Shown: positions 52,439 through 63,990, counted from the first letter of the stretch. The stretch is 64,000 bases of DNA from Paroedura picta (GCF_049243985.1 NC_135370.1:167737824-167801823); one strand, 5' to 3'. A program made the numbers and translations. Notes: generated from the letters alone by a model not told the origin.

Positions 52439-54619
52439 TCATACTAAGTTACAGATCTGTTCTTTTAATGGCTCCAAGTGCGACATGCCGGCTTTTGAGG
52501 ATCTTTCCACAAAGCTGGCTATTTTTTCACGCAAGCTGAATCCAGCCAACTTCTGATAGACACACCTCATCTTCCTGGAGATTCCAGGAAAGACACAGGC
52601 AGGGTGGTGGCAGATATCTCCTGAAGGAGCAGTGAGAAAAAGGATTTCTTCCCAACTTTGGGCTTTGTCTCAAGCAATTGTAAGCCAAGAACCTTTTGGT
52701 CCCACTGAACCTGGAGAGGGGGGGGGAGGAGGAGATTTAGGGCAGGTATAACCTGTAACCTTACAGTGTACTTGCTAGTCATGTTTTTGCAGTTTTTCCT
52801 CTGCTGACAGAAGGACTAGGAAGCTTTTAGGAATAATGTGCTGAAATCAAGTTTTATCATCTTCAGGCAAAGTCAAATTTTGTTGTGAGGCAGATATATC
52901 CTGTGGCTGATCTCAAATGGCAAATCCATGAAACCTAAATCTCTTTTGGCACTTTTTGGAGAGAGAAAGAGAGAAACCTTTTTATTCCTAAATATATATG
53001 GACTGCCTTAAAAAGCACAGAGGGTCACATGTCTTTTGGTGTTGAAGTGGCAAAACAGAGTAGCAATGTGAGTGGCACAACTTTTTTAAGTACTGAAAAG
53101 GGAACACATAATTGTCAGATCATCATCCTGAAGGCCAGCCTACGTACTGTTAAAAGTAGAATTATTTTTCTTGCCAGGAGCTACTGTCTGCATGTATAGC
53201 ATTCAAACTCAAGGAGACTATTCTGTTTAAGGTGAACATAGCTAACTGTGATTCTTGTGTTGGGTTGGAGGCAGAATGGATAAGAGTTGATCTACCCCTT
53301 GCAGAGAAGTCTGGATGTACCTTTTGGAACTTCTGGCAGTCGGATAGTCCTGAATGTTCATCTGTGTAAAAAGAAATCATTACATCAGAGAACAAGGAGG
53401 TTAAACCTTGATTTCCAGTATGCTTGCTTCATGAAGATGACTTATTTTTTAAACATAGGGTCACTTTCACAAATACGATTCCTAGCTGCAGTGTGAAGTG
53501 GTACATCGTGTTACCATCTTGGAAGGACACCATGCTGCAGCTATCCTGCTCCACTCAAGGGGTGTCTGTGCTCTCCCTATTCAAAGGTACCAGGCCTTTG
53601 TTTACATTGCAGACATGGGTCTGGAACAGTGTTTAACTCTCCACCCAAGTAAACAATTTGAGCATGTGCGTGAAAGCTCCTTTCCAAATTGCTCCTTCCT
53701 TGTGCTTTGCCAAGAAAAGCAAAGATTCAAAACGGGCATGTGCAATTTTGTAGTTAACAGGAGGCCTGTGCATCTTTTCGCACAAAAGAATCTTGATTCA
53801 ACATTCTTAAAGATGGGCTCAAAGGTTGGATTGTAAAGGTCTCTTTGGACCTTGAATGTATTGTATTTGATTTATTTAAAATACATATGTGCTGCAGATG
53901 TTTCCACAGATATGCACCATTTCCCTCTGTCTCCCTCCCCTCCCTTTGTTGTCCCCCCTGCTAAAGTTTCGGATGCATGCTTCTTGGGTCAGGGGTCTGC
54001 CTCTTGATTAATGTTGCCCTTATTCATATAGTCACCCATGCACAGTGCTTTATGGCGTACCTGGTGGCATTTTCACAAATCAAAAAGACCACTGGCACAT
54101 TACGATCCTGGCGATCACAGTGGTTTAGAAGTGGCTTTTGAAATCGAGCATCCGTAGGCAGCAAATGCACAAAAGCTTCAGCAAGGAAAAGGCACAATTG
54201 CTTCTAGGAGGCGCAATTCCTCAACCCTCTCGGCCCACCCCTTTCCCTTCCTGGAATGTGTACATGTTCTATTTCCAATATTCTTAAGAGTCTGTTAAAG
54301 ACTCCCCAAGTATTCCCCCCGCCCCCTTCTAGGCGGATGCTAAAATATCAATCTCCACTCTCCTTCCGAAGTGAGCGTGTCTGATCCAGGCAAGCTGAAT
54401 AGCAGAAAGAACAAAGCTCCAAGGTTTTGCTGTAATTTGGCAAAGGCCTGTATAGGGAGGAGGAGGAGGAGGAGGCGACTAGAAGATGCAAGAAAATCTC
54501 GTGAGCAGCAACTGGGACAGCTCAGTCTTTCAGACATCATTCTCAAAGCTATACTGGTGAGACAAGGTTTTTAAAAAGAACCTGCATCAGATGGTTAGGA
54601 GCTGGTTTTTAAGGGCCTA
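52439..54619. other. Intronic sequence, mostly unrecognised
   Basis: A GGGGGGGGAGGAGGAG run is at about 52719-52733 and a (GGA)n tract at 54458-54475. The 112-codon frame at 53498-53836 has no family I know. Confidence 0.4.
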
Positions 54620-54733
54620 GGGATTCCAATCTCCAGGTGGGGCCTGGAGGTCCCCTGGAATTACAGCTCATGTCTAGACTACAGTGATGGGTTCCCTGCA
54701 GAAAATGGCTGCTTTGGTGAGCTGTATGGCATT
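54620..54733 (-). repeat. Rep-D fragment
   Basis: GATTCCAATCTCCAGGTGGG, CTGGAGGTCCCCTGGAATTA and AAAATGGCTGCTTTGGTGAG are reversed Rep-D blocks. Confidence 0.6.
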
Positions 54734-54735
54734 GA

Positions 54736-54847
54736 GCCTCTTGTGGCGCAGGGTGGTAAGCAGCAGAAATGCTGTCTGAAGCTGTCTGTCCATGAGGTTC
54801 AGAGTTCTATCCCAGCAGCCGGCTCAAGGTTGACTCAGCCTTCCATG
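54736..54847 (+). mobile_element. Sauria SINE, 3'-truncated
   Basis: Head GAGCCTCTTGTGGCGCAGGG and GGCTCAAGGTTGACTCAGCC are present; the sequence departs from Sauria after CTTCCAT. Confidence 0.85.
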
Positions 54848-54885
54848 AGTGTTGAACTTGAGGTTCAGTGCAGGAATACTTTATA

Positions 54886-55005
54886 TCTGGGGTGGCCAAA
54901 CTGGGGCTCTCCAGATGTCCACAGACTACAATCCCCATGCTGCTGGCAGGGACTCATGGGAATTGTAGTCTGTGGACATCTGGAAAGTCAGTTTGGCTAC
55001 TTCTG
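54886..55005. mobile_element. hAT-A MITE, older copy
   Basis: GGGGTGGCCAAACTGGGGCT and GTCAGTTTGGCTACTTCTG are decayed ends around ACTACAATCCCCATG and CATGGGAATTGTAGTC. Confidence 0.8.
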
Positions 55006-55284
55006 CTTAATACTGGCGTTTATTGGAGGGATATGTGGGATGGTAGAATAAGCAATACTGTCAGAATGCTATGCTTCTGCCACAATCCTCACAAGTACTT
55101 GAAAGGAATGGCTGGGAGTGGAACTAGAACAGTGTTATAGATTTTTTTTTTAAAACAGAAAAGGCAAATGACAGAGGGGAATAGTTGCTGGGAATTCAGG
55201 TGTGAGCCACACAACGTTTCATGCCAGCGCACCAAAACAGTTGTGTAGGCTTCTACTGTATTTATTACGTATAACGAGACCTCA

Positions 55285-55560
55285 TGTTAAGGCTGCCAAC
55301 TCCAGCTCTTTATCTTCCTGGAGACTTGGGGGCCAGGCTCAGGATGTGTACAAGGAGCCCACCAGGAATGCACTATCACTGCAGAACTCTGTGGCACACA
55401 AATGAATCTAAGGAGAAAGAGATTTCTCGTAGGTTCAGTGGTGTGCCACAGAGTCTGCCTTCTGAAAGTCCTATTTCCTCCGGGAGAACTGATCTGTGGA
55501 AATTAGCTGTCATTCCAGGAGGGCTCCAGCCCATACCTTGAGCTGGGTGACCCTACCTTG
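55285..55560 (+). repeat. Rep-D copy with inserted inverted repeat
   Basis: GGCTGCCAACTCCAGCTCTT and TTCCTGGAGACTTGGGGGCC begin Rep-D, and CATTCCAGGAGGGCTCCAGC ends it. Between them lies unrelated text containing CTCTGTGGCACAC and GTGTGCCACAGAG as an inverted pair. Confidence 0.5.
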
Positions 55561-56520
55561 TGTGTGCCATTTCCTAATAAAGGGACTCACAACAACCAGT
55601 GCTGTGGAAACTTTGTGGATTATTAATCAGTGTGTTGATTAGCTGTAATGTTAGGTGGTTTCTGTTATGCCAAGAGACTTTCTTATAGTTGTAGGTTTGT
55701 AGACCAGCTGTTAAATTGCTCTGGATTTTGATGTTGTGTGGCTCTTTAATTATGAAAGGTTGAAGACCTCTGTGCTAGGACTTGGTTCTTTGAATTCGTA
55801 GACTGGCTCTTTCAGCTGTGCACTTTAGATCGGCATAGTTGGCTCATCTCCCTCTGCATGGCTGTCTTGGGGGATGATATCCCTGGAGGGCAGCCGAGGC
55901 ACCTTTATCTAAACATCTCTGTCGCAGGTAACTGTTTACTCCCACTTTCCTACTGAAGCTCATTTACGCTTCCCCTCTTTTATCTGCACTTCTCTTGGTA
56001 TTGTTTTAAATGTTAGAGTGCAAGCTCCTCTTTGGAGCTTGTTAGAAAAGACACACACAAACAAATGCATACACACAAATTGGGGTCGGAGTTACTTTTT
56101 CTCATACGCCCTAAAGCACTGTGCCTTGTATAAATATAAGAGTTGCTGCATGGGAGGGGGAGATCTAAAGAATGCTTCGGAGTTATGTAGTGGTTTTAAA
56201 AGACAATGAGATCCTGGCCCTGGGAATTCCTGAATCAAGGACTGCCTGAACCCCCACCCCGACCCCCAATTGGCTGCCATGAACTTTCTATAGCGAAAAT
56301 TATGCAAAACAGGTGTTGTGCACACACTGTGTCCCCTTTACTCTCTTTGGAGATTGCGGTTAACATTTTTGAATGTGCCAAAGCACACTCTTTTTCTTTT
56401 TCTTTCCAAAAAAAAAAAAAGGAAAAGGCCTCTTTAATTAGCTAGTAGCATTGCCACTTTGGAGAGTGAGCTGAGGTTGAGAGAAGAGAATGAGTAGTTT
56501 GCTAGAATCTACTTAATAGT
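55561..56520. other. Intronic sequence, nothing recognised
   Basis: An A run is at 56407-56420. No exon or named repeat was recognised. Confidence 0.4.
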
Positions 56521-56523
56521 ATG

Positions 56524-56812
56524 GGATCATAGAGTTGGAAGGGACTTCTAGGGTCATCTAGTCCAACCCCCTGCAGAATGCAGGAAATTCTCAACTACCT
56601 TCCCACCCACAGTGACCCCAGTTTCATGTGTCCCCCCCCCCCAATAAAAACCCAAAATCCCTGGCCAGTCCAGCCTGGAGGAAATTTGCCTTCTGTTCCC
56701 AAAGTAGCAATTAACATTACCCTGGGCATGCAAGAAAGGGCCACAAGAGCTAAGCACCTACACAATCCCTTCTGCCCACCCACTCACAATCCGCCTAAAT
56801 TCACATGAATCA
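56524..56812 (-). mobile_element. CR1-like LINE 3' end, minus strand
   Basis: GATCATAGAGTTGGAAGGGA and CATCTAGTCCAACCCCCTGC are the reversed CR1 tail. The following text (GAAATTCTCAACTACCTTCC, CAGTGACCCC) belongs to a different 3' subfamily from the 10.1 and 28.2 kb copies. Confidence 0.75.
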
Positions 56813-57083
56813 GCAAGAGATGTAGCATGATGATTTATGATTGTTCATGAAACTAGCAGATAATCTTTGTCTCTTTTTTCCTTCTTGTGCTACTATTAAC
56901 ATTGTAACATCTTTATACTTATTAAAATACATTAAAAACAAACCTGCCAAATGGGTTCATGGCAGAGGCTGATTTTGAGCCTGTGGCTTCCCAACTTGTT
57001 CTCTTGACTAGTGGATTGTCCAGTCAGTAGCAGTAAGTAAGTTGGCAGGATAAAGATTTAAATATATATATATATATACACAC

Positions 57084-57609
57084 CGTATTTGCTGCTGTAT
57101 AAGACGACTGGGCGTATAAGACGACCCCCCAACATTTCCACTCAAAATATAGAGTTTGTTACATTACATTAAAGAGCCTCTTGTGGCGCAGAGTGGTGAG
57201 GCAGCAGACATGCAGTCTGAAAGCTCTGCCCATGAGGCTGGGAGTTCAATCCCAGCAGCCGGCTCAAGGTTGACTCAGCCTTCGATCCTTCCAAGGTCGG
57301 TAAAATGAGTACCCAGCTTTCTGCAGAAGGGGTAAACGGTAATGACTGGGGAAGGCACTGGCAAACTACCCCGTATTGAGTCTGCCATGAAAACGCTAGA
57401 GAGCATTACCCCAAAGGTCAGACATGACCCAGTGCTTACACAGGGGATACCTTTACCTTTACCTTTACATTACATTACAGTACTATGGGCCACTATGGGC
57501 AGCTATGTCTATCCCAACTGAAGTGCACCCGGCATATAGGACGACCCTCCCACTTGGGGCATGTTTCTCAGAGGAAAAAAGTAGTCTTATATGCCAGCAA
57601 ATACAGTAT
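57084..57609. mobile_element. Short TIR DNA transposon, split by Sauria
   Basis: The left end ACCGTATTTGCTGCTGTATA and the right end TATGCCAGCAAATACAGT are inverted repeats of about 25 bp. The motif GTATAAGACGAC recurs just inside the left end. A Sauria SINE fills its middle. The superfamily is not clear. Confidence 0.78.
57172..57465 (+). mobile_element. Sauria SINE, full length, nested
   Basis: Complete head, body and tail. The 12-bp duplication TACATTACATTA is at 57160-57171 and 57466-57477, inside the older TIR element. Confidence 0.95.
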
Positions 57610-58821
57610 GTTTAGGTCTGCTCTGTATTTTTTTTTTCTTTTGTAAGGGGTATACTTTATACTTTATATGCTGTGGCTGTCTCCGCAAATAAGTTTCCAT
57701 ACTTTCCTAGGGAACAGAGCGCTCAAGGGAGGCTTGTGTGATATGTAAGTTATGCATGCACTGGCCTTTTGGTAATTGCTTGTGCCACTCCACACGGTGG
57801 TAAAACTTCCCAATTCTCTGGCTGGGCTAAACATCACCTGGGGCACATGCATAATGACCCCTCTTATTAAGGCAAGTCACTGCAGGGGCCCCTTGTTGAT
57901 TCTGAAGGACAGGAAGGGCTTTATTTATTTGTTTCCCACCTCAACAGTGCTCGGGTAAAATGGGACGGGACTAGAGAAAGAAGCCCAGTGATCGGTAGAG
58001 ACCCCCCCAGGGAACCCGAAAGCCTGGTTGCCCACCGCTTGATGAGGCACCATCGGAAATGTGCGGAAGCAGCGGAGGCCTGATTTTTAATGAGGCCTTG
58101 TGTGCTTTTTGGGTCCCCCTGCAGGGCACTGTTAATCAATAGATGCTACTTAATCTCTGCAGCATCCTTGTAATGAGAAAGTTTTAAAACTTGGGTGCCG
58201 TGAGATTTTAGAGTATAAGGAGAATGGTTACCAGCAGTAGTATTGCTCCGCTTTAGAGCCATGAGCAAAATATGGAAAGATTTCCGCCAGCTCAGAACAA
58301 CTAGCCTGTGTTTGTGTGTGTGTGTGTTTTTTTTCTTTTTCTTTTGAAGAGGAGTATAGGAGAATAGGGGAAGGATCAGTTTTTGTATTTATAGGGCTTA
58401 AAGCCCTTCCCACGGGGTTATCCATAGACCCCTTGTGGTTCTGCAGGTTTTTTCGACTACAAATGCAGGCCTTTGCTTGCTCTTTTGATTTTGATACGAT
58501 ATGAATGTATATAGAGTTATAGTGTGCGCAGTTGTTGTGAAAGTAATACGGACGAAGAAAAAACCACGCATGCAGGTCTGATCTCTTTGGAGGGAGAGTA
58601 GAATTCTAAAATAGATAAGTATAGTTGGACGTGATGCATCGTGCAGAACACTGAGGGCTAGAAACCCTGTTTTGTAAAAGCACATGTTGAAAACACACAT
58701 TCTCTCAGGCTTCCAACCCCTGCTGCCGAATTCTGTAAGAGTTCTCATGTTTCTTCTGCCTAGAAACTGCTAAGGTTGTCCTCCATTCTGTTCATCTACA
58801 CCGGGATGAGCTGTTTGAATA
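57610..58821. other. Intronic sequence, nothing recognised
   Basis: A (TG)n and T-rich tract is at 58310-58345. No exon or named repeat was recognised. Confidence 0.4.
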
Positions 58822-58837
58822 TTAGACATCAGACATA

Positions 58838-59121
58838 AAGGTAAAGGTAAAGGTATCCCCTGTGCAAGCACCAAGTCGTGTTTGACCCTTGGGGTGACGC
58901 CCTCTAGCGTTTTCATGGCAGACTCAATACGGGGTGGTTTGCCAGTGCCTTCCCCAGTCATTACCATTTACCCCCCAGCAAGCAAGCTGGGTACTCATTT
59001 TACCGACCTCGGAAGGATGGAAGGCTGAGTCAATCTTGAGCCGGCTGCTGGGATTGAACTCCCAGCCTCATGGGCAAAGCTTTCAGACGGCTGCCTTACC
59101 ACTCTGCGCCACAAGAGGCTC
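58838..59121 (-). mobile_element. Sauria SINE, full length, minus strand
   Basis: The plus strand reads AAAGGTAAAGGTATCCCCTG (tail) to CGCCACAAGAGGCTC (head). The target duplication TTAGACATCAGACATA is 16 bp and perfect (58822-58837, 59122-59137). It looks like one of the younger insertions. Confidence 0.96.
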
Positions 59122-59159
59122 TTAGACATCAGACATAGGCCAGCATATATTGTTTTATG

Positions 59160-59257
59160 GAAAAGCGTTATCTGATGAAAGGAGCTTTGACTCTTGAAAA
59201 CTTATATCCCTCAAATCTGATCGGTCTCTACTGGACTCCAACCTGTTTCCATAGCTT
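59160..59257. repeat. Rep-E fragment
   Basis: ATCTGATGAAAGGAGCTTTG, ACTCTTGAAAACTTATATCC and TCTACTGGACTCCAACCTG are reversed Rep-E blocks. Confidence 0.6.
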
Positions 59258-59754
59258 TTGAGAGCCATCATGGGCCCATGTAGAAACATAGCAAGTAAAT
59301 CAGTAATAATACTGGGGGTGTGGGTGGGGTTATCCTTGTACTCTTTCCTAGAAGATGGGGCAAATTGATTATGTAGTGGTGTTGGATAAAAATGACTGAT
59401 GGATTTTGCAGAGACCTTTCCTTAAAAGATGTCATTTTTCATATAAAATGAAGCTTAAGATCTAGAGTAGCAGGGCAGCATTTACAAAAGGGATGGTAGA
59501 TGTCTCACCAATACAGCCATAATCCACTGCCTGAACAATGTTTAAAATGTGATTAAATCTAATTAAAGGAGAAGTTCTAACTCTACAGGAGGGGAGAAGT
59601 TCTAACACCGCCCTGAGCCGGTCTCCTAGACAGGGCAGTAAAGAAACCTAATTAATTAACTAATTAACGAGCTCACCAACTTTTGTTCCACTAAAATGGA
59701 AAGGGGGAGGGGAAGGCATCCATTTACTAGTTTTATGGATCGTGGGGAAATGTT
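59258..59754. other. Intronic sequence, nothing recognised
   Basis: ACACCGCCCTGAGCC near 59604 recalls a LINE 3' UTR, but no clear element is visible. Confidence 0.4.
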
Positions 59755-59759
59755 AACTC

Positions 59760-60720
59760 CTCCCTACACTTTTGTTCGTAATATTTATGTATTTGGATTT
59801 TTATACTGCTCATTCTTTACAGCTCTGGGCGGTTTACATGGAACATTATGTAACTTTACATGGAATATTACAGTAATCTATAACATTATACATGTTTCAA
59901 TACAACATCACAACAATCAAGTAACAATTTACAACATAACATAAATAACAACAATACTGGGGAGATCAAATTGTTCGGTCATGGAAGGGCGTCTGAGGGG
60001 GGGGGGCAGCAGATGTTCTCAGTCGGTCGGCATCAAGCGAATGCCTGTTAGAGCAGTGGTCCCCAACCCGCGGGCCGTGGCCTGATGCCGAGCCATGGCT
60101 CCTTCTTCCCTCCCCCCCCCGAAGCGAGAAGCTCGCCAGGCCGCGAGCAAATCGGCCGCCAAAGTGGCCGATTAGCTCGCGGCCTGGCGAGCTTCTTATT
60201 TCGGGAGGGGAGGGAAGAGAAGCTTGCCGAGCCGCAAGCTAATCGGCCACTTTAGCTTTAGCGGCCGATTTGCTGGCGGCCTGGAGCCGGGAGGGGGAGC
60301 CGCGGCCTCCGGCGCAAACGCGCATGCGCGGACTGCTGCGCACGCGCGTTTGCGGGCCCCTGGGCCGCCCTCTCCCCCCACTATGCCGCAGCGGTCTGCA
60401 GTGGGCGAAAGCTTGCGGACCGCTGTGTTAGACGAGCTCCCTTTTGCAGGCCCTGCGGAACTGTGGAAGTTCGGGGAGGGCTTTGATCTCCTCAGGGAGT
60501 TCGTTCCACCAAATGGGGGCCAGGACCGAGAAGGCTCTGGCCCTTGTTGAGGTCCGACGTGCTTCTTTGGGGCCAGAGATCCGCAGCCAATTGGAAGTGG
60601 TGGAGCACAAGTCTCTTTTGGGGGTATAGGCAGGGAGGCGGTCTCTCAAGTACACCGGGCCCAAACCGCGTATGGCCTTAAACAAGGGTTTGCTGCTATT
60701 AAGTACATTCCAAGTTGCCA
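59760..60720 (-). mobile_element. L2-like LINE, 3' end, split by hAT-B
   Basis: The left part (59760-60053) is reversed 3' UTR with GCTCTGGGCGGTTTACATGG. The right part (60434-60720) encodes, on the minus strand, ARRTSTRARAFSVLAPIWWN, ELPEEIKALPELPQFRRA and a longer upstream segment, YLRDRLPAYTPKRDLCS. The coding order confirms an L2-type C-terminus. The insertion at 60054-60425 breaks it. Confidence 0.85.
60054..60425. mobile_element. hAT-B-type GC-rich element, nested in L2-like LINE
   Basis: CAGTGGTCCCCAACCCGCGG and GCGGACCGCTG ends. The flanks TGTTAGAG (60046-60053) and TGTTAGAC (60426-60433) fit an 8-bp duplication. The interior has CpG-rich inverted arms around CGAGCAAATCGGCCGCC and resembles the 35.1 kb subfamily in composition. 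Confidence 0.9.
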
Positions 60721-61270
60721 AACAGGGATAAGAAGCAGTCGAAACCAAGACAGACAAATGGGGGTGGGAACAGAAGAGGGGAAAGAGGAACAAAGGCTTA
60801 TCATGAAAGGAAGACAGTAAAATGAAGGAGGACAGCGTGGAGAACGAGGAAGAGAAATTAAGATGCACTAAAATGCTCCAACAAGGAAGATCTGACTGAG
60901 GAGGCAAAACTCAAGCTGGGTGGAAGAAGAAGAAAAAGGACACAGAATGCCGTAAGCAACAACCTTTGTAAGAGGCTGAGGCCTAGCCATGGCAGTAGCT
61001 GCAGTGAGCTGTGTTTGTGGTCCTGCTTTCTTGCAGCGCTGGCTTGGCTGATGGGCTCAGCAGGATGTACAAGCATTTGCCCCCTTGTAGTAACCTCTGC
61101 AGAACAATACAGTGAGCCGAAAGGCAAGCTTCTGCTGCTGACTCTGCTCTCACTTCCTGCACTCTTAGTAGCTGCAGTGCTGAACTGTATATTGAAAATA
61201 AAATAAATTGGATGCATTCTGAAAGCAATGTGATTCTGGTTTTAGGGGCCCTTCAGCTGTCTTGGGCCCT
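60721..61270. other. Intronic sequence, nothing recognised
   Basis: Purine-rich to 60920. The 159-codon minus frame at 60428-60907 is only LINE-derived in its C-terminal part. Confidence 0.4.
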
Positions 61271-61277
61271 GGTAAGT

Positions 61278-61558
61278 GAGCCAGTTTGGTGTAGTGGTTA
61301 GGATTGCGGACTTCTAACCTGCCGATCCGGGTTAAATTCCGCACTCCCCCACATGCAGCCAGCTGGGTGACCTTGGGCTCACCACAGCACTGATAAAACT
61401 GTTCTGACCAGGCAGTGAAATCAGGGCTCTCTCAGCCTTATCCACCTCACAGGGTCTCTGTTGTGGGGAGAGGAAAGGAAAGGCGAATGGAAGACGCTTT
61501 GAGCCTCCTTCAGGTAGAGAAAAGCAGCATATAAGAACCAACTCTTCTTTTCTTCTAA
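61278..61558 (+). mobile_element. SINE-1, full length
   Basis: Head GTTTGGTGTAGTGGTTAGGA, box-B-like GGGTTAAATTCCGC (changed from GGGTTCGATTCC), body CAGCCAGCTGGGTGACCTTG, tail CGCTTTGAGCCTCCTTCAGG then CAACTCTTCTTTTCTTC. Confidence 0.9.
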
Positions 61559-62584
61559 TTTTGTGTCCCCCCCCCCGGAAGCCTTGTCTCTTTTACTGCA
61601 AACCAACATGGCTACCCATGTAGAACATGCTTTGGGTGAGTAACAAAGATCAAAGCCTTGTTTTTTTTTTTTGGCGGGGGGGGGGCTCACTTTGCCTCAC
61701 CCCCTGTCAGGGAATCATTTCTAGCTGCCCATCTCTGTATTGCTAGCTTTTGATGGTGACAAAGTATGGTTATTTACCTTGCTAGACACACTGTAGGTTA
61801 AGTCCCATCTAAAATTCTGGTGTCCATAAAGCCTTTTTTTAAAAAAAGTTTTTACAAAGAATCATAACTTTCCCAACTACCGTGGTAGCTCGAGACACCT
61901 CCAGAAATACTGCTTCTGGGATGTGCTAAATCACCAACAGTAACACGGGGTTGGCTGGGTAAAAATTGCGACACCAAGATTGAAGTCCTTGCTCCTCATT
62001 TGTCAGCTAGCAAACCCTGGTATTTCAAACAGTCTGCCTTCGTATATCCTAAGCAACCCGCATGATTAAATCATGATGTATGATGTGAGAAATTCGGCTG
62101 GAGGTTTCATTTGAAGTCTCTTTCACATGTCTCTAGCTCGCTCCCTTTGAGTTCCCTGCGTTTGATTTTCTGTTTGCCTCCTGCTTCTCCAGACCTGTGC
62201 AGTACAGCCTGCTTTTTGCTTGCGCAAGGGAGAAAGAGTATCATCTGATACCAGGGAGGTAGCAGCCTGCAGGCATGCAAGGCAGGCAGGCCAAAGTTAG
62301 CTCTGCAGCTACAGGATACCGCTCCAAAGAGCAACGTGCTAGTCACGCTTGAGTCACATTTCGGCTGTCGTGATTTCGAGTAGACGTGGGGGAGTCATGA
62401 TGCAGACACACCTTGCTTGCTTTCGCGGGATAGCTTAATAGTTGCACGGGGTGACTCTGGCTGCTGCTTGAAGCAAGTGGTCCCCCGGCCGTGGGCATTG
62501 ATCTATTTGTTAACTAAAAATGATGCCGGAAACGTCTGCCATTGATGTATATAGATATAGATTACCTTTAATGGCACGCTGTGT
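61559..62584. other. Intronic sequence with Rep-E scrap and G/T runs
   Basis: AACCAACATGGCTACCCATG at about 61600 is a Rep-E end. T and G runs are at 61660-61686. Confidence 0.4.
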
Positions 62585-62668
62585 TTTCCCCGAAAATAAG
62601 ACAGTGTCTTATATTAATTTTAGATAAAAATGCACTAGGGCTTATTTTTGGATAGGTCGTATATTTAT
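62583..62668. mobile_element. Short palindromic DNA-transposon remnant
   Basis: TTTTCCCCGAAAATAAGACA and CAGTGTCTTATATTAATTTT are followed by GGGCTTATTTTTGGATAGG, an imperfect inverse of the start. This TIR-type small repeat is known in many vertebrates; the right terminus is decayed. Confidence 0.55.
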
Positions 62669-63303
62669 TGACATCAAAAAGAAGTGTTAAATTTATTCTA
62701 GTTCCTCCCGGAACCCCGTTAAATCGTACCTTAAGTGTAGAGCAAGCTTCTGTCCAGCTGGGGGATTCTGGGATTGTAGGCGGAGCTGACAGAGGCTGAG
62801 CGAGCAGGGGCAGTCACGTTTGAGGGAAAAACATTTAGTCTTGCCAAAATCAAGGCCTTCCATGCATAAAAAGAATCCAAGAAGTATAGATACGGAGGGA
62901 GAAATTTGCCAAAATCTAGGGGAACAAGAGCCACAAGGAACTGAATTTAGAAGCTGGAGTTCCAAATCCTAAAATCTCAGTGCAATCGTTCTATAAATAT
63001 ATTTTTTCTCTTGATAAGGACACATAAGCAAGGTGATCCCTGATCAGATCTCCCTTCTTTCTAAAATTCAAAACTGGTGCGTGGGTTTTTGAAAGGTACC
63101 AGAGTGGCAACGGGGAGTAGGGTTGAGCTCTCTTGGAGTTACCTGACTTTCTGGCTAAATAGATTGCTTGTTTACCTAAAATATTCCTTCCACTTGGAGA
63201 AAATGCCTACCTTGAAGGTGGACTATATGCCATTATACCGCTGAGGCCCCTCTCCGCACTAACTTCCTCTCTCCCAGGCTACACTTTCAAATCTCCATTT
63301 CCA
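62669..63303. other. Intronic sequence, nothing recognised
   Basis: No exon or named repeat was recognised. Confidence 0.4.
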
Positions 63304-63425
63304 AACCTAGAGTTTTATTTATTTATTTTTTAATTACTTTTTATACCACTCTACCATGCGGCTCAGGGCGGTTTACAGTGGATTCGTAGAACAATACAAA
63401 AATTGTTGACAACTCTAACAGTAAA
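63304..63425 (-). mobile_element. LINE 3'-UTR fragment (L2-like), minus strand
   Basis: TTTATACCACTCTACCATGC and GGCTCAGGGCGGTTTACAGT match the reversed 3' end seen at 59.8 kb. Confidence 0.55.
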
Positions 63426-63577
63426 GGAGAGGAGATATCTGCATTCCCTTGCCGCGGGCCATCTCAGGCCCTGATTTGGGCTGGGGCCAGGAGGGCGGCG
63501 ATGTTGAGCGTATGCGGGGATTAGCCCCCCTGCCCTGTTGCTGCCAACCCGGCCTTTCTGTCCCATGCATAATCGGT

Positions 63578-63830
63578 CAGGGTGTCTGTTGTGGGGAGAG
63601 GAAAGGGAAAACAAATGTAAGCCTCTTTGAGACTCCTTTGGGTAGAGAAAAGTGACATAGAAGAAACAACTCTTCTTCAGTAATATCAGGGCTCTCTCAG
63701 CTTCACTTCCCTCACAGGGTGTCTGTCATGGGGAGAGGAAAGGGAAGGCAAATGGAAGCCTCTTTGAAACTCCTCTTGATAGAGAAAAGCGGCATTTAAG
63801 AACCAACCCTCCTTCTTCTTTTTCTTCTCC
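63578..63830 (+). mobile_element. SINE-1 tail dimer
   Basis: Two tails in tandem: GGGTGTCTGTTGTGGGGAGA at 63579 and GGGTGTCTGTCATGGGGAGA about 137 bp later. The join CTCTTCTTCAGTAATATCAG is the reverse of the join at 37.9 and 52.0 kb. No tRNA head is attached. Confidence 0.85.
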
Positions 63831-63834
63831 TCCT

Positions 63835-63990
63835 CCTCCTCAACAACAACCTGTGAGGCAGGCTAAGCTGGGAGTAAGTGGCTCAAGGGTCACTCAGCAA
63901 CTTTCCACAATGGGGAAGGGGCGTTAAACCTACATCTCCCAGCTTCTACTCTGGCCGTCTGACCGGCACACCATGCTGGCTCACTTATCC
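63835..63990 (-). mobile_element. SINE-4, near full length
   Basis: Plus-strand CAACAACAACCTGTGAGGCA, GGCTCAAGGGTCACTCAGCA and GCACACCATGCTGGCT match the reversed SINE-4 order. Confidence 0.7.

Noticed and set aside
54458-54500. Arg-rich frame at a GGA repeat as an RCOR1 exon
   Set aside because: The residues do not match any part of CoREST1, and the Arg run is translated from a microsatellite.
60428-60907. 159-codon minus-strand frame as a gene
   Set aside because: Its recognisable part is the L2-like LINE C-terminus; the N-terminal part is unique sequence read through by chance.
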